From contig JAAOOA010000538.1 of NCBI GenBank assembly GCA_012861695.1, positions 62,001 to 126,000 of the forward strand: a DNA stretch of 64,000 nucleotides, in the 5' to 3' direction. Below, piece by piece: positions 10,968 through 21,897 of the stretch. This DNA is from Trematomus loennbergii (Eukaryota > Chordata > Actinopteri > Perciformes > Nototheniidae). Numbering within the stretch: the stretch's first letter is position 1; the number at the start of each line of letters is the position of its first letter. The position numbers and the translations under genes were made by a program. The notes under the pieces were generated by a model. It did not search any database and was not told the origin of the DNA. It worked only from the letters and a program-made list of their open reading frames with translations.

Positions 10968-12134
10968 GGACGGAAAGGGTATTCCTTTAGGGAGAACACT
11001 TCTTGTTTGTGATTGGACAGAGCCAGCCAGAGAAGCACTGCTGTGATTGGTTGTTTTTGCTGCCAGTCAAGAAATGACGCTTCGTGATTGGTCAGCACCC
11101 GACAGCGCAACATGTCCCAACACATCAACCGTTAGCTGTTAGCACACACTCAGAGCTCACAGCTCCTCATATCTGTTCAGAAAACGTAAAATGTACAAAC
11201 CACAGACTGTCTATGTCATGGCGAATACAGTCGCTGCTTTATTTATGTCTGTATGACGTTGTTGTGAGTGTGGACGGAGCAGCTACAGGTTAGTTTAGCC
11301 TGATGGATCCGATTCCATTCAGAAAACACGCATTTTAAAAGCTTTTCGCCTGCCGTCTTGTCTGCAGACTTGTCAAAGCATTAATTCATGGTTTTTACTA
11401 ACCGGTATCAGTATGTAGTTACTTCGGCATCACTTTGAAACGTGTATTACAATTAAATCACGGTCAATATGTTCATTTTGTTGTAGTTGGTATCTCCCAT
11501 AGGATTTACATGGAGATACGCCCCGCCCCCTCTCCAGCGCGTCTTGTTTGAATGACAGGAGCAAACACAGCTGACAGCCGCGGTGAAACTCGAGCGATTA
11601 GAGCGATGCGAATATTGGGTAGTCTACCATAGTATTTACATGGAGATAAGCCCCTTAAAAACCATGAATTAATAAAGCATTAATTCATGTTTTTTCGCAT
11701 CGCTCTAATCGCTCGAGTTTCACCGCAGCTGTCAGTGTTTACTCCTGTCATTCAAACAAGACGTGCTGGAGAGGGGGCGGATCGATCAGGCTAAACTAAC
11801 CTGTAGCTGCTCCGTCCACACTCACAACAGCGTCATACAGACATAAATAAAGCAGCGACTGTATTCGCCATGACATAGACAGTCTGTGGTTTGTACTTGT
11901 TTAACTTTTGTCCAGTTTCTGAACAGATATGAGGAGCTGTGAGCTCTGAGTGTGTGCTAACAGCTAACGGTTGATGTGTTGGGACATGTTGCGCTGTCGG
12001 GTGCTGACCAATCACGAAGCGTCATTTCTTGACTGGCAGCAAAAACAACCAATCACAGCAGTGCTTCTCTGGCTGGCTCTGTCCAATCACAAACAAGAAG
12101 TGTTCTCCCTAAAGGAATACCCTTTCCGTCCAAT

Positions 12135-12535
12135 GTGAAATGCTGTGGTGTTTTCTGAAATGCTGTGTTTTGTGAAATGCGTTGTGTTTTGTGAAATGCT
12201 GTTGTGTTTTGTGAAATGCTGTGTGTTTGAAATGCTGCGGCGTTTTGTGAAATGCTGCGGCGTTTTGTGAAATGCTGTGTGTTTTGTGAAATGCTGCGGC
12301 GTTTTGTGAAATGCTGTGCGTTTTGTGAAATGCTGTGTGTTTTGTGAAATGCTGGTGTTTTGTGAAATGCTGTTGTGTTTCTGAAATGCTGTGCGTTTTC
12401 TGAAATGCTGTGCGTTTTCTGAAATGCTGCGGCGTTTTCTGAAATGCTGTGTGTTTTCTGAAATGCTGTGGTGTTTTCTGAAATGCTGTGTGTTTTCTGA
12501 AATGCTTGTGTTTTCTGAAATGCTGTGGTGTCTTG
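12135..12535. repeat. Minisatellite arm, right: about 21 inverted units
   Basis: This is the same unit in the opposite orientation (gaaatgctgtgtgttttc and variants). Several units here carry a gcggcg spacer; the left arm shows only one comparable cgccgc unit. Unit number and variant order therefore differ between the arms. Confidence 0.88.
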
Positions 12536-12551
12536 CACTTCCGGGCCACCG

Positions 12552-13960
12552 TAGAAATATATACAACCCTTAAATCAGACTTTAGTTGCACCTGAGTCAA
12601 ATTCAGGGAAGGTGATTGTCAAGTGCCAAAAATAAACTATGCAATATATTAGACGTTAAATAAAGCCTTATTAGTTGTCTGTTTGTACATCCTCCTGTTA
12701 ATATAATAATGGACGTCCTGCACTAAACTGTTTTATTGTAGAGATCACTACAGTATCTTCTTGATATTTTCTATTCTATATTTCTATCATTGACCTTCTT
12801 CTTTCCCCCTATTTTGTATGTAGGCTACTCTTAATATTTAAATGTTTTCATCAAATATAAACTTCAACAACAAAATTCAATAACGTGTTTTAACCACTAG
12901 GCGGTGCGGGTTAAAAAACCAGTGGTCTAGTTAATGAAACATAATAATATCAGCTATTGAAATTCTGATTCATAGATGAGTCTCCCATCACCCAAAACCC
13001 CTGATCAGTAATATCTTTAAAAACTACAAGTCCCTTTCTATCAGCTGTGCACCGTTATGGTGTAAATATAACCTATCTACCAATTGGATCAAATATAAAA
13101 GTCAGCCGAATTAATGTTGATACTGCAAGTGTGAAAAGAAATGTAAGATGTTGTGTAATTGCTGATATATTTATGATCCACGTCACGTATTCAGTTTCGG
13201 CTGCATTTCTTCCAGTTTGTCCAGAAGTCTTCTAATCAGGGCTCTATAAATAGAGAACTACGGCAGATTTGTAATATTTAATGCAGCCGAACCGTGTATT
13301 ACAATGCCGTTATGTGATGACTTCCAAAGAGAAAAGCAAGAACACTCGGAATAAAGTATTATTATTTTTTTTTAAATGTATTCCGATTTCATATCGCATA
13401 AACACCGTATCCCGACGTGCATTGCGGCTAAAACATCCAGGATTATGTGTAGTTCGATGTTTTAGCCTATCAAAACCTCTGAAAAAAAATGTGTCTCTCA
13501 GAATCGAAAGGGAAAATCCTATGGGAAAAACACAAAAGCATTGTACACAATTTAAACCAATTAATGTCGTGTAATTAACATGGATAAACTGATGTTTTTT
13601 AGTGGATGAGTACTGCAGATATCACTGTTAAATCATTTGATCATTGGTTTTATTATGAAAACTTTGAGACCGGAAATACTGTTTTCATCCGTGAGGGTTG
13701 ACGCTAACTTTACATGGACGCTGCCGCATATACAGGTTCTCCTGGCGAAACCTCAAATCATCTTCGTAATATCTATCAAACTAGATCCTACACATCCACT
13801 AGACGTGGATTCTAAAAGTACAATATACACTTCTCGCTAGAAATCTAATCTAAAAGCATTTTAATGGCCAAACTATCCTACAATTTAGGATTTTACAGAG
13901 AGGGTTATTTGTGAATAAACGACCCTCTGTAACGTTTGCAGTCAACAGGAGCACTAAAGG
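12552..13960. other. No gene seen; unexplained AT-rich filler
   Basis: No recognisable repeat termini or exons are visible. Short frames here lack domain character. This is probably still inside the stack bounded by 6676 and 14421, but that rests on pairing those two ends. Confidence 0.4.
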
Positions 13961-13990
13961 TCGAAAACTTTAAAACGTGATTATAGGTCA

Positions 13991-14057
13991 TACTAAGCGC
14001 TTGAACAAACAACCTATTTGGTCGTAATAAGGGCTTGAACAATCGACCTATTTGGTC
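13991..14057. repeat. 34-bp imperfect tandem duplication
   Basis: Two units share gcttgaacaa, acctatttggtcg and a taa-aag lead. The second unit is also the part that pairs, inverted, with 9833-9905. Confidence 0.65.
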
Positions 14058-14094
14058 GTTTGAGTTGGAGGACTTGTTGGCCAGGTCCCGCATG

Positions 14095-14421
14095 AGCCGG
14101 CATAAGCTCCGCCCCCTCTTATTTTATTTTATTTCAGTTTAAAAAAGAAAATGCTTTATTTTTATTTATTTTGTTCAGCCTTTATTTATACAGGTGAAAA
14201 TCTCATTGAGACACAGGGTCTCATTCTCAAGAGAGACCTGTTTATACCCAGAATCAGCACTTTTGTAACAGGAAGAGAAATAGAGGGATATGAGGCATGG
14301 CTAGAATGGGTGATCTGTTTGGTTTTTTGACCAAAACACTTCATAGACATGTTTTTTATATTTTTGTATATATCTGAGACCTATGCTATTGCCTAAAAAT
14401 AGCATGATAGGTGACCTTTAA
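14095..14421. mobile_element. TTAA (Kolobok/T2-like) element, right end
   Basis: The run gaggcatggctagaatg, gatctgtttgg, tagcatgataggtgacc, ending at TTAA 14418-14421, matches the right ends at 19352, 42899 and 51192. No left end lies immediately upstream. The nearest unpaired left end in the right orientation is at 6676. Confidence 0.75.
14155..14245 (-). mobile_element. LINE 3' tail fragment inside the TTAA element
   Basis: On the minus strand it reads as a block with tctcaatgagattttcacc followed by tataaataaagg. I recognise this as a common fish LINE tail. It sits where the related copy at 49549-51192 has no insert. Confidence 0.45.
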
Positions 14422-14796
14422 AGGTAGGGTAGGTAAGTTTGGCTCGAGATCGCTAGAATTTGAAATAACACAACCGGAGAAAATCTGCCACTTCCTTATA
14501 GAGCCTCCTCCAACACACACGAACGCGCACATGACCAATGAGGGCACGAGATAAGTTTGTGCACAGATGGAAGGCTGACAGGCAGGTAGGCCATCCAGTT
14601 ATTTTAGCCGGGCCGGCTAAAATGATTGGTCGTGCTTTTTACAGTATTACGGCTTCCACAGATGAAATTTTTTTATGGATTTTTTGTCAAAGCACTTAAG
14701 ATATTCATTGCTATCGGGATGTTAAGAGCATTCCATGTAATATAACAAAAAGTGTATCTCGAGCCGGTTTCTCAAACTTACCTACCCTACCTTTAA
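14418..14796. mobile_element. TTAA MITE, 379 bp, TIR aggtagggtaggtaagttt
   Basis: It starts TTAA plus aggtagggtaggtaagttt and ends with the inverted copy aaacttacctaccctacc plus TTAA. It shares the TTAA at 14418-14421 with the right end of the preceding element, so one inserted into the other's terminal target. A second copy is at 41414-41755. No coding capacity is present. Confidence 0.88.
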
Positions 14797-15570
14797 GGGA
14801 AACATAAAAAGGAACTGTGAAATGCAATCAAACACAGATTTGAACAAATTAAGTAGAGATCAGACTAAGTTGAGGAGGGGGATTTAAACTAAACAACAAA
14901 TTCACCAAGATTGAAGAGACACTGTCATGTTGAGTGCATGAGGTTTTTGAAAAGTTATCCTCTGATGATTACAATTGATTTCAATCTAGGTCTGTTGAGT
15001 TTTGCCTTGTTTGCCCTTGCAGGTTCATATACTAAGAAGTGAGTGCCATTCGATTGGTCTGTGAGAACCTTGGCCCAATGCCCAGTCAATATAAAAGCCT
15101 TCACCTTAGTCTTCTCACAGAGAGTCTATCGATGTGCTTTGTTTGGTTCCTTCATCAGTATTTCAGAACAACAGAGATATAATTTCTGCAGCAGTGTAAA
15201 GGATTTTTTTTTATTATGACTTTTCCTTTTTTTTTTAACTTCAACTGCATACAATATGCGTTTTAAAGAAATATGCAAAGCAGACATCAAATAAAGCCTC
15301 ATCAGACAGGGATGCATTTGACAGTTGGTGAAGTGTGCCAAAAGTGTGGTGATCCTTACTTTGGAAGCCCAGTATTAAAGTTAAAAGATGTTTGATCTAT
15401 CACGAGGCCTGCATTGTCATTATCAGTCTGAGTCTTCATACATCTGCCGCACAATTCTTTCACCCTGATTGAAAGCCTTTGAATACGCTCACCCAAGCAG
15501 ATACAGAATAAAACAGATACCTGACAGGCAGTTTCATCTGAGTGTGTTCCAGCATCTCCAAACCTCTCTA
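14797..15570. other. No gene seen
   Basis: Mixed unique sequence leads up to the CA array. No splice-paired exon or repeat end is recognised. Confidence 0.4.
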
Positions 15571-15575
15571 CCTCT

Positions 15576-15592
15576 ACACACACACACACACA

Positions 15593-15646
<54 letters not shown>

Positions 15647-15712
15647 CACACACACACACACCACACACAACACACACACACACACACACAACACACACCA
15701 CACACCACACAC

Positions 15713-15766
<54 letters not shown>
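15576..15766. repeat. (CA)n microsatellite, interrupted
   Basis: About 190 bases of CA with scattered cc and aa interruptions. Long open frames on both strands here are low-complexity artefacts. Confidence 0.98.
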
Positions 15767-15767
<1 letters not shown>

Positions 15768-16596
15768 GGTCAAGGTTCTTTATTAGTCATACAACCATAG
15801 CTACAGAGTAGTTATGTCGATGAAATTCTTAAGTCACAGGCTTCTCCAACAGTGCAACACAATATTACAGAAAAACAGAAAAATATAGTGCAAGTAAATA
15901 TTAAAAGTAACTGCAAAAAGAAAGGAATAGTTTAAAAAAAGTGAAATAGTGAAATAAGAGTCTATATGCAAGCTATTTGAATGATATATTAGGTACATAG
16001 ATAAAGGATTACTAAGTAGCAGAATGTTATGGATGTTGTTACAGAAGTTCAGGTGTTTAATAGTCTTATTGCCTGTGGGATGAAACTGTCTCTGAATCTG
16101 TTGGTTATAGTCCGGATGCTGCGGTAACGCCTGCCAGACGACAGCAGGCAGAACAGTTTGTGGCTGGGGTGATGGGGGTCTTTGATAATCCGTAGTGATT
16201 TCTTCCTGAGCCGCTGGGAGTAAAGGTCCTCCATGGATGGCAGCTCCGTCCTGGTGATGTTCTGTGCAGTTTTCACCACCCTCTGTAAAGCCTTACGATT
16301 GAGGGCGGTGCAGCTGCCGTACCAGGCCGTGATGCAGCCAGTCAGGATACTCTCTATGGTGCACCTGTAGAAGGTCAGGATGCTCTCTATGGTGCACCTG
16401 TAGAAGTTGCAGAGTATCCTGGAGTCCATGTTGAACCTCCTCAGCCTGCGGAGGAAGAAGAGCCGCTGTCGAGCTGTCTTGGTGATGGTGGTGGTGTGAA
16501 GAGTCCATGTCAGGTCCTCAGTGATGTGGACCCCAAGGAACCTGAAGCTGCTGACTCTCTCGTCCCATTGATGGCGATGGGGGCGTGTCCCTATGA
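15767..16596 (-). mobile_element. 5'-truncated CR1/L2/Rex-type LINE inserted in a CA array
   Basis: The minus strand carries the last part of a LINE ORF and a 3' UTR ending actaataaagaaccttgacc. The ORF portion runs from 16590 to 16049. Both ends of the copy abut (CA)n arrays (15576-15766 and 16598-16697). This indicates insertion into a pre-existing microsatellite, with the target duplication hidden in the repeat. Related 3' tails occur at 16855-17130 and 18095-18275. Confidence 0.85.
16049..16585 (-). pseudogene. LINE reverse transcriptase C-terminus, with a 33-bp in-frame duplication
   Basis: The frame starts in the thumb region (FRFLGVHITEDLTWTLHT) and runs through RQRLFFLRRLRRF and a TGCITAWYGSC-L-RKALQRVVK segment to FIPQAIRLLN and a stop. 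This is the carboxyl part of CR1/L2/Rex-type LINE proteins. The catalytic YxDD region is missing because of 5' truncation. Residues FYRCTIESILT occur twice in a row, encoded by near-identical 33-base units at 16341-16373 and 16374-16406. Single-copy relatives would have one. The frame otherwise has no stops, so the insertion is fairly young. Confidence 0.85.
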
Positions 16597-16597
16597 T

Positions 16598-16645
16598 ACA
16601 CACACACACACACACACACACCACACACACACACCACACACCACA

Positions 16646-16697
<52 letters not shown>
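16598..16697. repeat. (CA)n microsatellite
   Basis: About 100 bases of interrupted CA, forming the other flank of the LINE insertion. Confidence 0.97.
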
Positions 16698-16699
<2 letters not shown>

Positions 16700-16854
16700 C
16701 AGTATGAACTTGTTGAACAAATTAAACTACCAACAACCAGCTATTAACATGTGATAAATAGCTTGCTGTATAAACAAAAACACCAAATGGCATGTCTGGC
16801 ACCATGCTCACACGTCTGCTCACTGATAAGGCAGGTTTTTCTTTATTTTGAACA

Positions 16855-17130
16855 AACTTTTGAAACTCTGAGATCGACATTGTTTGCACGAATGTTTGAA
16901 CTTTTATTTGGAGAAATACTACATGTACAGATACTATTTGTTTCTGTACCCTGCAACTAACTTATTTTGTCTATTGCACTATATAGCTGCACTATTGTAA
17001 GGCTTGTAACTGTATGTTATATTGCATGTTGCATTGTTGGAGGATCTTGAGACTCAATATGTTAATTGCCAAAACGATGCTGTAGCTATTGTGCATGGGA
17101 CAAAAAAAGCCTTTGAATATTTGAATCTAT
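16855..17130 (+). mobile_element. LINE 3' UTR fragment (same broad family as 15767-16596)
   Basis: The shared order is a pyrimidine-rich block, tgttgcattgttggagga, a gactcaatatgttaatt-type segment, tgtagctattgtgcatggg, and a tail ending acaaaaaaagcctttgaat. It is strongly diverged and has no coding part. Confidence 0.6.
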
Positions 17131-18090
17131 TGTCAAAAAGCAAACAAGAATAAGGTTAAATAATTGTAATGAATGCCCTTTTGATTTGTCATTGGCTGCA
17201 CTGTATTACAGTAAACAGCTTTCTGAAGAACAAGGGCCAGACATTGACATTTTTGCACATCAACTGTTTTCCAGTGGAAGAAACAGCAATGGGTGATGAT
17301 GTAAGTCTGTGTCTATCTCCATCCTGCCTCTTTAAGCATATCTATTGAGAAGCTGTTACTGTCAGTCTTAGGCCTATCTTTCCCTTAAAGCTGTGTTATC
17401 ACGTTATGCTGAATTTACCAGATTTCTCTCTCGCGGCCTGACATCAAACAAACATGATCCTTTTACCGCTCCACACTTCTGGAGAAGCTGCTAACAGGTT
17501 CAAAGGCCTCCTGCTGAGAATGGCAAATACAGTACTTAGCAGGAGGCCAAAGCTAAAACAGGAACATGGAGAAAAACTAAAGATTAATTATTTGTCAATG
17601 ACGTCCCTGCAAACAGGATGCACTTGAAACGGGACAGTGCAATAGACAGTTTCTTCTTTCTGTTATGACTGAATATGGAACTTGGATCAGTGATAGTTAT
17701 TTTCGTTTATTTTGCACATTTACTGTATGGCTCAGCAAGAAAAAAATAAGATTATCTGTATAAAATCAGAGTTGTGAGTCATGGAAGAATACATATTTGT
17801 ATAACCCAACAATAACTTTCTTGTCCAACACAGAGCAAGACATGCTGTCAACAAAGAAGCTCCACTGCAGAGCTTTCCTCCACCAATGTGCTGCCAGTGT
17901 GTTCAGACTTTTAGTTCTAACTCTAGTTCAACTTTAAGTTTGCTTCCTCAAATAACTTTAGTCGTAGAATGAGATGCAAAGCACTATTTGTCTGTGAAAG
18001 CATGGTCATTGCCAACCAAAAATAGTAAGCTGCTCCCTGAATGAGACAATGATATTCACATATATATATTATTCCAATCACTTGTTTATA
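17131..18090. other. Unique DNA, no gene seen
   Basis: No recognisable repeat ends or exons. Confidence 0.4.
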
Positions 18091-18094
18091 GACT

Positions 18095-18275
18095 CATATT
18101 GCACTATTTCACTATTTTACTATTTTTCTTTTTGTATTTACTTGCACAATTGTTTCTGTTTATCTGTTTTATTGTGTTGCGCTGTTGGAGGAGCCTATGA
18201 CCTAATATTTTCATCGTCATAACTACACTGTAGCTATGTACGTATGACTAATGAAAGCCTTGAACCTTGAACATG
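18095..18275 (+). mobile_element. LINE 3' UTR fragment
   Basis: The run attgtgttgcgctgttggag, a cctatgacctaatattttc segment, actgtagctatgtacgtatg and a tail gactaatgaaagcc parallels the minus-strand 3' end at 15767-15900. It is a 5'-truncated copy of that family. Confidence 0.7.
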
Positions 18276-18878
18276 ATGTTAGCATATCTCTGCAACATTT
18301 TGGCAATCTAGGTGTCAGAACCCACTGGAGCGCAGAGTCACATTCACTCTCACAAACTCAATTATTTTCCCTGGTATAGGAGCAAAATGCTGCAGAAAAG
18401 ATGCAGAGCACAGAAAAGGGAGCAGCACTGCAACACAGGCAAGCCGAGTAAGACAGAACACAGGGACGTTCAGTTCAGAGAGGCAATTGGCTTTATTTGA
18501 GCCATTACGATCAATTTAAATAAATGTCTATTTCTGACTAGCCAGAAATAGTGTATACCTGGAAGTGCGTTATTTGGGCATTATATATCATTTTATAATT
18601 ATATGCATACTGAGTCGTTTGTCCCCTGATAAAAGACCCACCACTTGGGATAAGAGCAGACAAATACAAAGGGGGAAGAATGATATCTATATGGATTTTT
18701 CTTCACTTTCTGTGAACTGCATTTAATATTTACAGTACCTCCTGGCTCAAGGTTTTCTCTGTGTGATGGAGGCTAAACGGATATTACAGGATTTAAATCT
18801 AAAGGTCTCACAGGGTTTCCTCTGATGTCTTAAAAGTGATCAATATAGCTCTGAAAGACCTAGCCCTCTTTAAGTTAC
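18276..18878. other. Unique DNA, no gene seen
   Basis: No repeat ends or credible exons recognised. Confidence 0.4.
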
Positions 18879-19352
18879 TTAAAGGGGACCTATCATGCAA
18901 AATGCACTTTTGTACGTCTTTTATACATGAATATGTGTCCCCGGTGTTCCAGGGAACTCACCAAGTGTCAGAAAACACAACCCTCTCTATTTTCCTCCAT
19001 ACCCAAATCTCTAAAAACGGGGCTGCAACGGATCTGATACAGACTAATCCAGATTTGAACATTCCTCTGACGTCAGGACGGCGGAGCTGACCTATCAGGG
19101 GAATGAGAGGTTGCCGTGGCATGGTAACAGCATGGTAACACGACGCTCGTAACTCGGCCCCCTCCTTTGCAGGGGGGCGTGGTCAGCTGCAGCTCATGCA
19201 AAGACAGGGTGGAGGAAAGCAAAATAGAGCGAAATGAGGCATGGCTAAAATGCATGATCTGTTTGGTATTTTGAAAAAGAAAACGTATAAATATACCTTA
19301 GGTATGGCCCTACAATATATTATTCAAATATAGCATGATAGGTCCACTTTAA
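18879..19352. mobile_element. TTAA (Kolobok/T2-like) MITE, 474 bp, complete
   Basis: TTAA at 18879-18882 is followed by aggggacctatcatgcaa. The right end, tagcatgataggtccact, closes with TTAA at 19349-19352. The first 170 bases are nearly identical to the copy at 42402-42899, but the centres differ. A CRE octamer lies at 19068-19075. Known T2/Kolobok MITEs share the TTAA target and a TTAAAGG-type end, which is the basis for the family call. No ORF of interest. Confidence 0.85.
19068..19075. promoter_or_regulatory. Perfect CRE octamer TGACGTCA in a TTAA MITE
   Basis: A palindromic CREB/ATF-type site, also present in the sister copy at 42591-42598. Confidence 0.35.
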
Positions 19353-21264
19353 AGTTGCATGAACTTTGTAGAAAAATAATATAAAGGAACACCCTATGCA
19401 TTGTATTTACCGCTAATCCCAGGTCATATTTAAATACTGATTTATTTATTTAACCTTTACTTTAACATTACAATAACACACATTCTTATGGAGGCACAAT
19501 ATCTGCAATGCATTAATGAAACAAAATGTTTGACGATGTAAATAAATTCATTGCTGATTTATCCATTTCTCTATTGTTTTTTTTTATGATAATTTGGCAC
19601 GGCTGTTAACCTCATTCAATGTCAAGTATCTGCAGAACGTCTTTAGTTTGAATTAATTAGCGTTTAGTTTGTGTTCATGATTGTTGATGAGAGCTGATTG
19701 GTGGCTAACTCATCAAGCAGTAACTCATTAGCGTGGCTTCATTTCAACAAATGCTGTTATGTAATTGACTTTGTGCTTTCTATTTCTAAAAGGAACCAAG
19801 GAAAATGCTTTCATTGCAACAATTAAGCCTGCAAATTAATTAGTACACTGAACCATATAAGTGGTTACATAATTAAATTAGAAAATAAAAGGAAAGTGAA
19901 AACGTAACTTGTCAGCAACAACTGCACCATAAAGTCAGTTTTATTCATGTTTGGCAACGTTTTCTTAAACTTTAGTGTCCAGCAAATTAGATTCATAACT
20001 AAGCTTTTTCAAATCAAAACAATATAAAAAGATGTGTCTCCAGTTGAAAAAATGGGTTTTCTGAGAAATAAAGAGAATCTGGAGAAATTAGAAAGTATGG
20101 GGAAAAGACACTTTGTTTTTAGTATTTTCATTTTGTTGTTGTTAAAGGAAATCTTGCCTTTCAGCTTATACTATACAGTCATTATAATTTGTCTTTGAAC
20201 TTCTTGAGGGATACTGTTTCTGACATTATCGTACCGCAGTCTCCCAAATTATAATTGGATCTGCTCTCAGAGTGCAGCATCTCTCACATTTGCAGCTTCT
20301 TTCTTTTATGTTCCCTTTTAAGTCTGTGTTTGTGTGTCATTGTGGCTAAATACGGTCCTGGAGACACCTACTGTGTCAGAAGATAATACATGAAAGGTGT
20401 TGAGTACTTTGCCAGTGGTTTATATATGGTCTATTCATTCATTTACGTCACACCCCTGTGTAGAACACTTTGCCTGATAGGGTTAGGGTTAGTTTTAGGG
20501 TAATTTTGTCCTGCAGAACAAGGATGTAGAATACTTGATTGTGCATTACACAGTTAAGGTTATGCAATTGTTTTTACAGAAGGAGACCAGGTGAACCAAC
20601 AGTTTGAATAGAAGAGCTTAGACCATTAGTCTAGTGTGATTTGATATGACGTAAAAAGTATGAAAAATATTGAATCAGTCCTATATTCCTATACTCACTG
20701 GTTGTACAAATACACCTATATATGGACCAGAAAGCACTTAAAGAATGTGTTTAAGGAAAACAGTTTGGAGTAGCTATTTATTTCACCAATACCAACATTC
20801 CCAGTTAGAGAAAGGATGCAAGGTAAAATACAATTTGTCTTGGACCCTTAAACCCCTAAATCTGCCCCTTGAAAATGTGTGTTAATGCTCCTCACGATCA
20901 GAAACACAAAAAAATACACTTATCTAATAATTTCCTTAAAGGCATACAAGTGACTTCAATGAAATACCACAGTTTTAAAGTAAACTTTTTTTAAATCTTT
21001 TTTTCCTTCTAATTTGTTATTCTTTACTAAATAACTCACTGTTATTTACTCAACAATAACACACAATTATCCTTGTTTTTATTTATTTGTTTAATTCTAT
21101 AATCTCTGGCTTTTTAGATTTAAAAAATACATATTTCAGTATTCTGAGCCATATGACTTTTTCAGAGTTTCAGAGATGTTTCCAATAAAATATGGTAAAT
21201 AAATGGCTAGATTCATGGTAATATTACTAAATCTAATACTGCCTTATGAGTCTCAGAGTGAAAG
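19353..21264. other. AT-rich unique DNA, possible regulatory island
   Basis: No gene is seen. The part at 19620-19870 contains TTAATTAG, taattgac and caattaag words without repeat character. A short ttagggttaggg stretch at about 20480 is too short to be an interstitial telomere tract. Confidence 0.45.
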
Positions 21265-21330
21265 AGTGATAATAATTTATATAGCACCTTTCATGCATGG
21301 CATTCAGCCCAAAGTTGCTCACAGATGAGC
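21265..21330 (-). mobile_element. L2-type LINE 3' end fragment
   Basis: On the minus strand it ends gaaaggtgctatataaatt, the signature 3' terminus seen at 63300-63325 and 10135-10155. Confidence 0.6.
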
Positions 21331-21890
21331 AAGTTAGGCCAACACAGGATATAGACATTTGCTGTTAGGCCAGTGGTTTCTTGTTAGGCCAATTCAGCAT
21401 CTACAGTAAGATGAGCAAGTATTTTTTTTATTATGAAAAAACACTTGTTTTTTACAATTATAATGTATTATCTTTTATGAATATATCTGGTTGTATATAT
21501 TGCTCATTTTCCATAAAAGAAACAAATGTATTTCAGTTTGTGTTTTATTTGAGTTTGATGCGTACAAATACTGTACTGTATATGATGATTCTTGAAAATG
21601 CACTTTTACCATAAAAGGCCAGCTCGACCAGTTGGTAGAGGCTCATAAAAACAAAACTGTGGGGTCAGTCAAAACATTTTTTTTATTTGTGGCCCATTTG
21701 ATAAAAAAAATGCAAACAAATAATTTTTCCATAGCTTTTTTCTTGGTCTGGCAGTTAAAGGGTTAAAGCCACATTATGCAAAAAACATTAGGTTATTTGA
21801 TGTGATATTTCACTGATGTATTTTTCAGAAAGCAGATTTCTGAGATAGCCAAGGCAATTTGGGGTAATGGGTAACGTTTATCTGTTCTTG
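21331..21890. other. No gene seen
   Basis: AT-rich filler leading to the splice-acceptor-like tract at about 21870-21897. Confidence 0.4.
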
Positions 21891-21897
21891 TCATCAG

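Larger units (their letters stand above)
10490..12551. mobile_element. 2.06-kb foldback DNA element with minisatellite arms
   Basis: The termini cggtggccaggaagtgcaag and cttgcacttccgggccaccg are inverted, and a TA dinucleotide lies on each side. Each arm then holds an array of a 16-20-bp unit (cacagcatttcagaaaa or ...cacaaaa), in opposite orientation. The arrays are followed by a shared inner block (minus-strand matches of 10968-11310 at 11780-12134) and a second stem (11524-11611 against 11695-11780). The whole can fold into one hairpin of about 1 kb per arm. No transposase is present. The superfamily is uncertain; the TA flank would fit a Tc1/mariner-like target, but the ends do not resemble that group. 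Confidence 0.75.

Noticed and set aside
10369..11046. Overlapping open frames of 225 and 169 codons with repeated QHF/SIS/KHTAFQ peptides
   Set aside because: They are the reading of a stop-free minisatellite unit; all three frames stay open and the other arm gives the same on the opposite strand.
12053..12600. Minus-strand frames of 159-163 codons
   Set aside because: Same minisatellite artefact in the right arm of the foldback element.
15469..15811. Thr-His and Cys-Val repeat proteins over CA/GT arrays here and at 16496-16747, 34681-35103, 54185-54590 and 60065-60627
   Set aside because: Pure dinucleotide repeats encode such frames in every register.
20475..20500. Interstitial telomere repeat (tagggttaggg)
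   Set aside because: Only about two units; expected by chance in AT-rich DNA.
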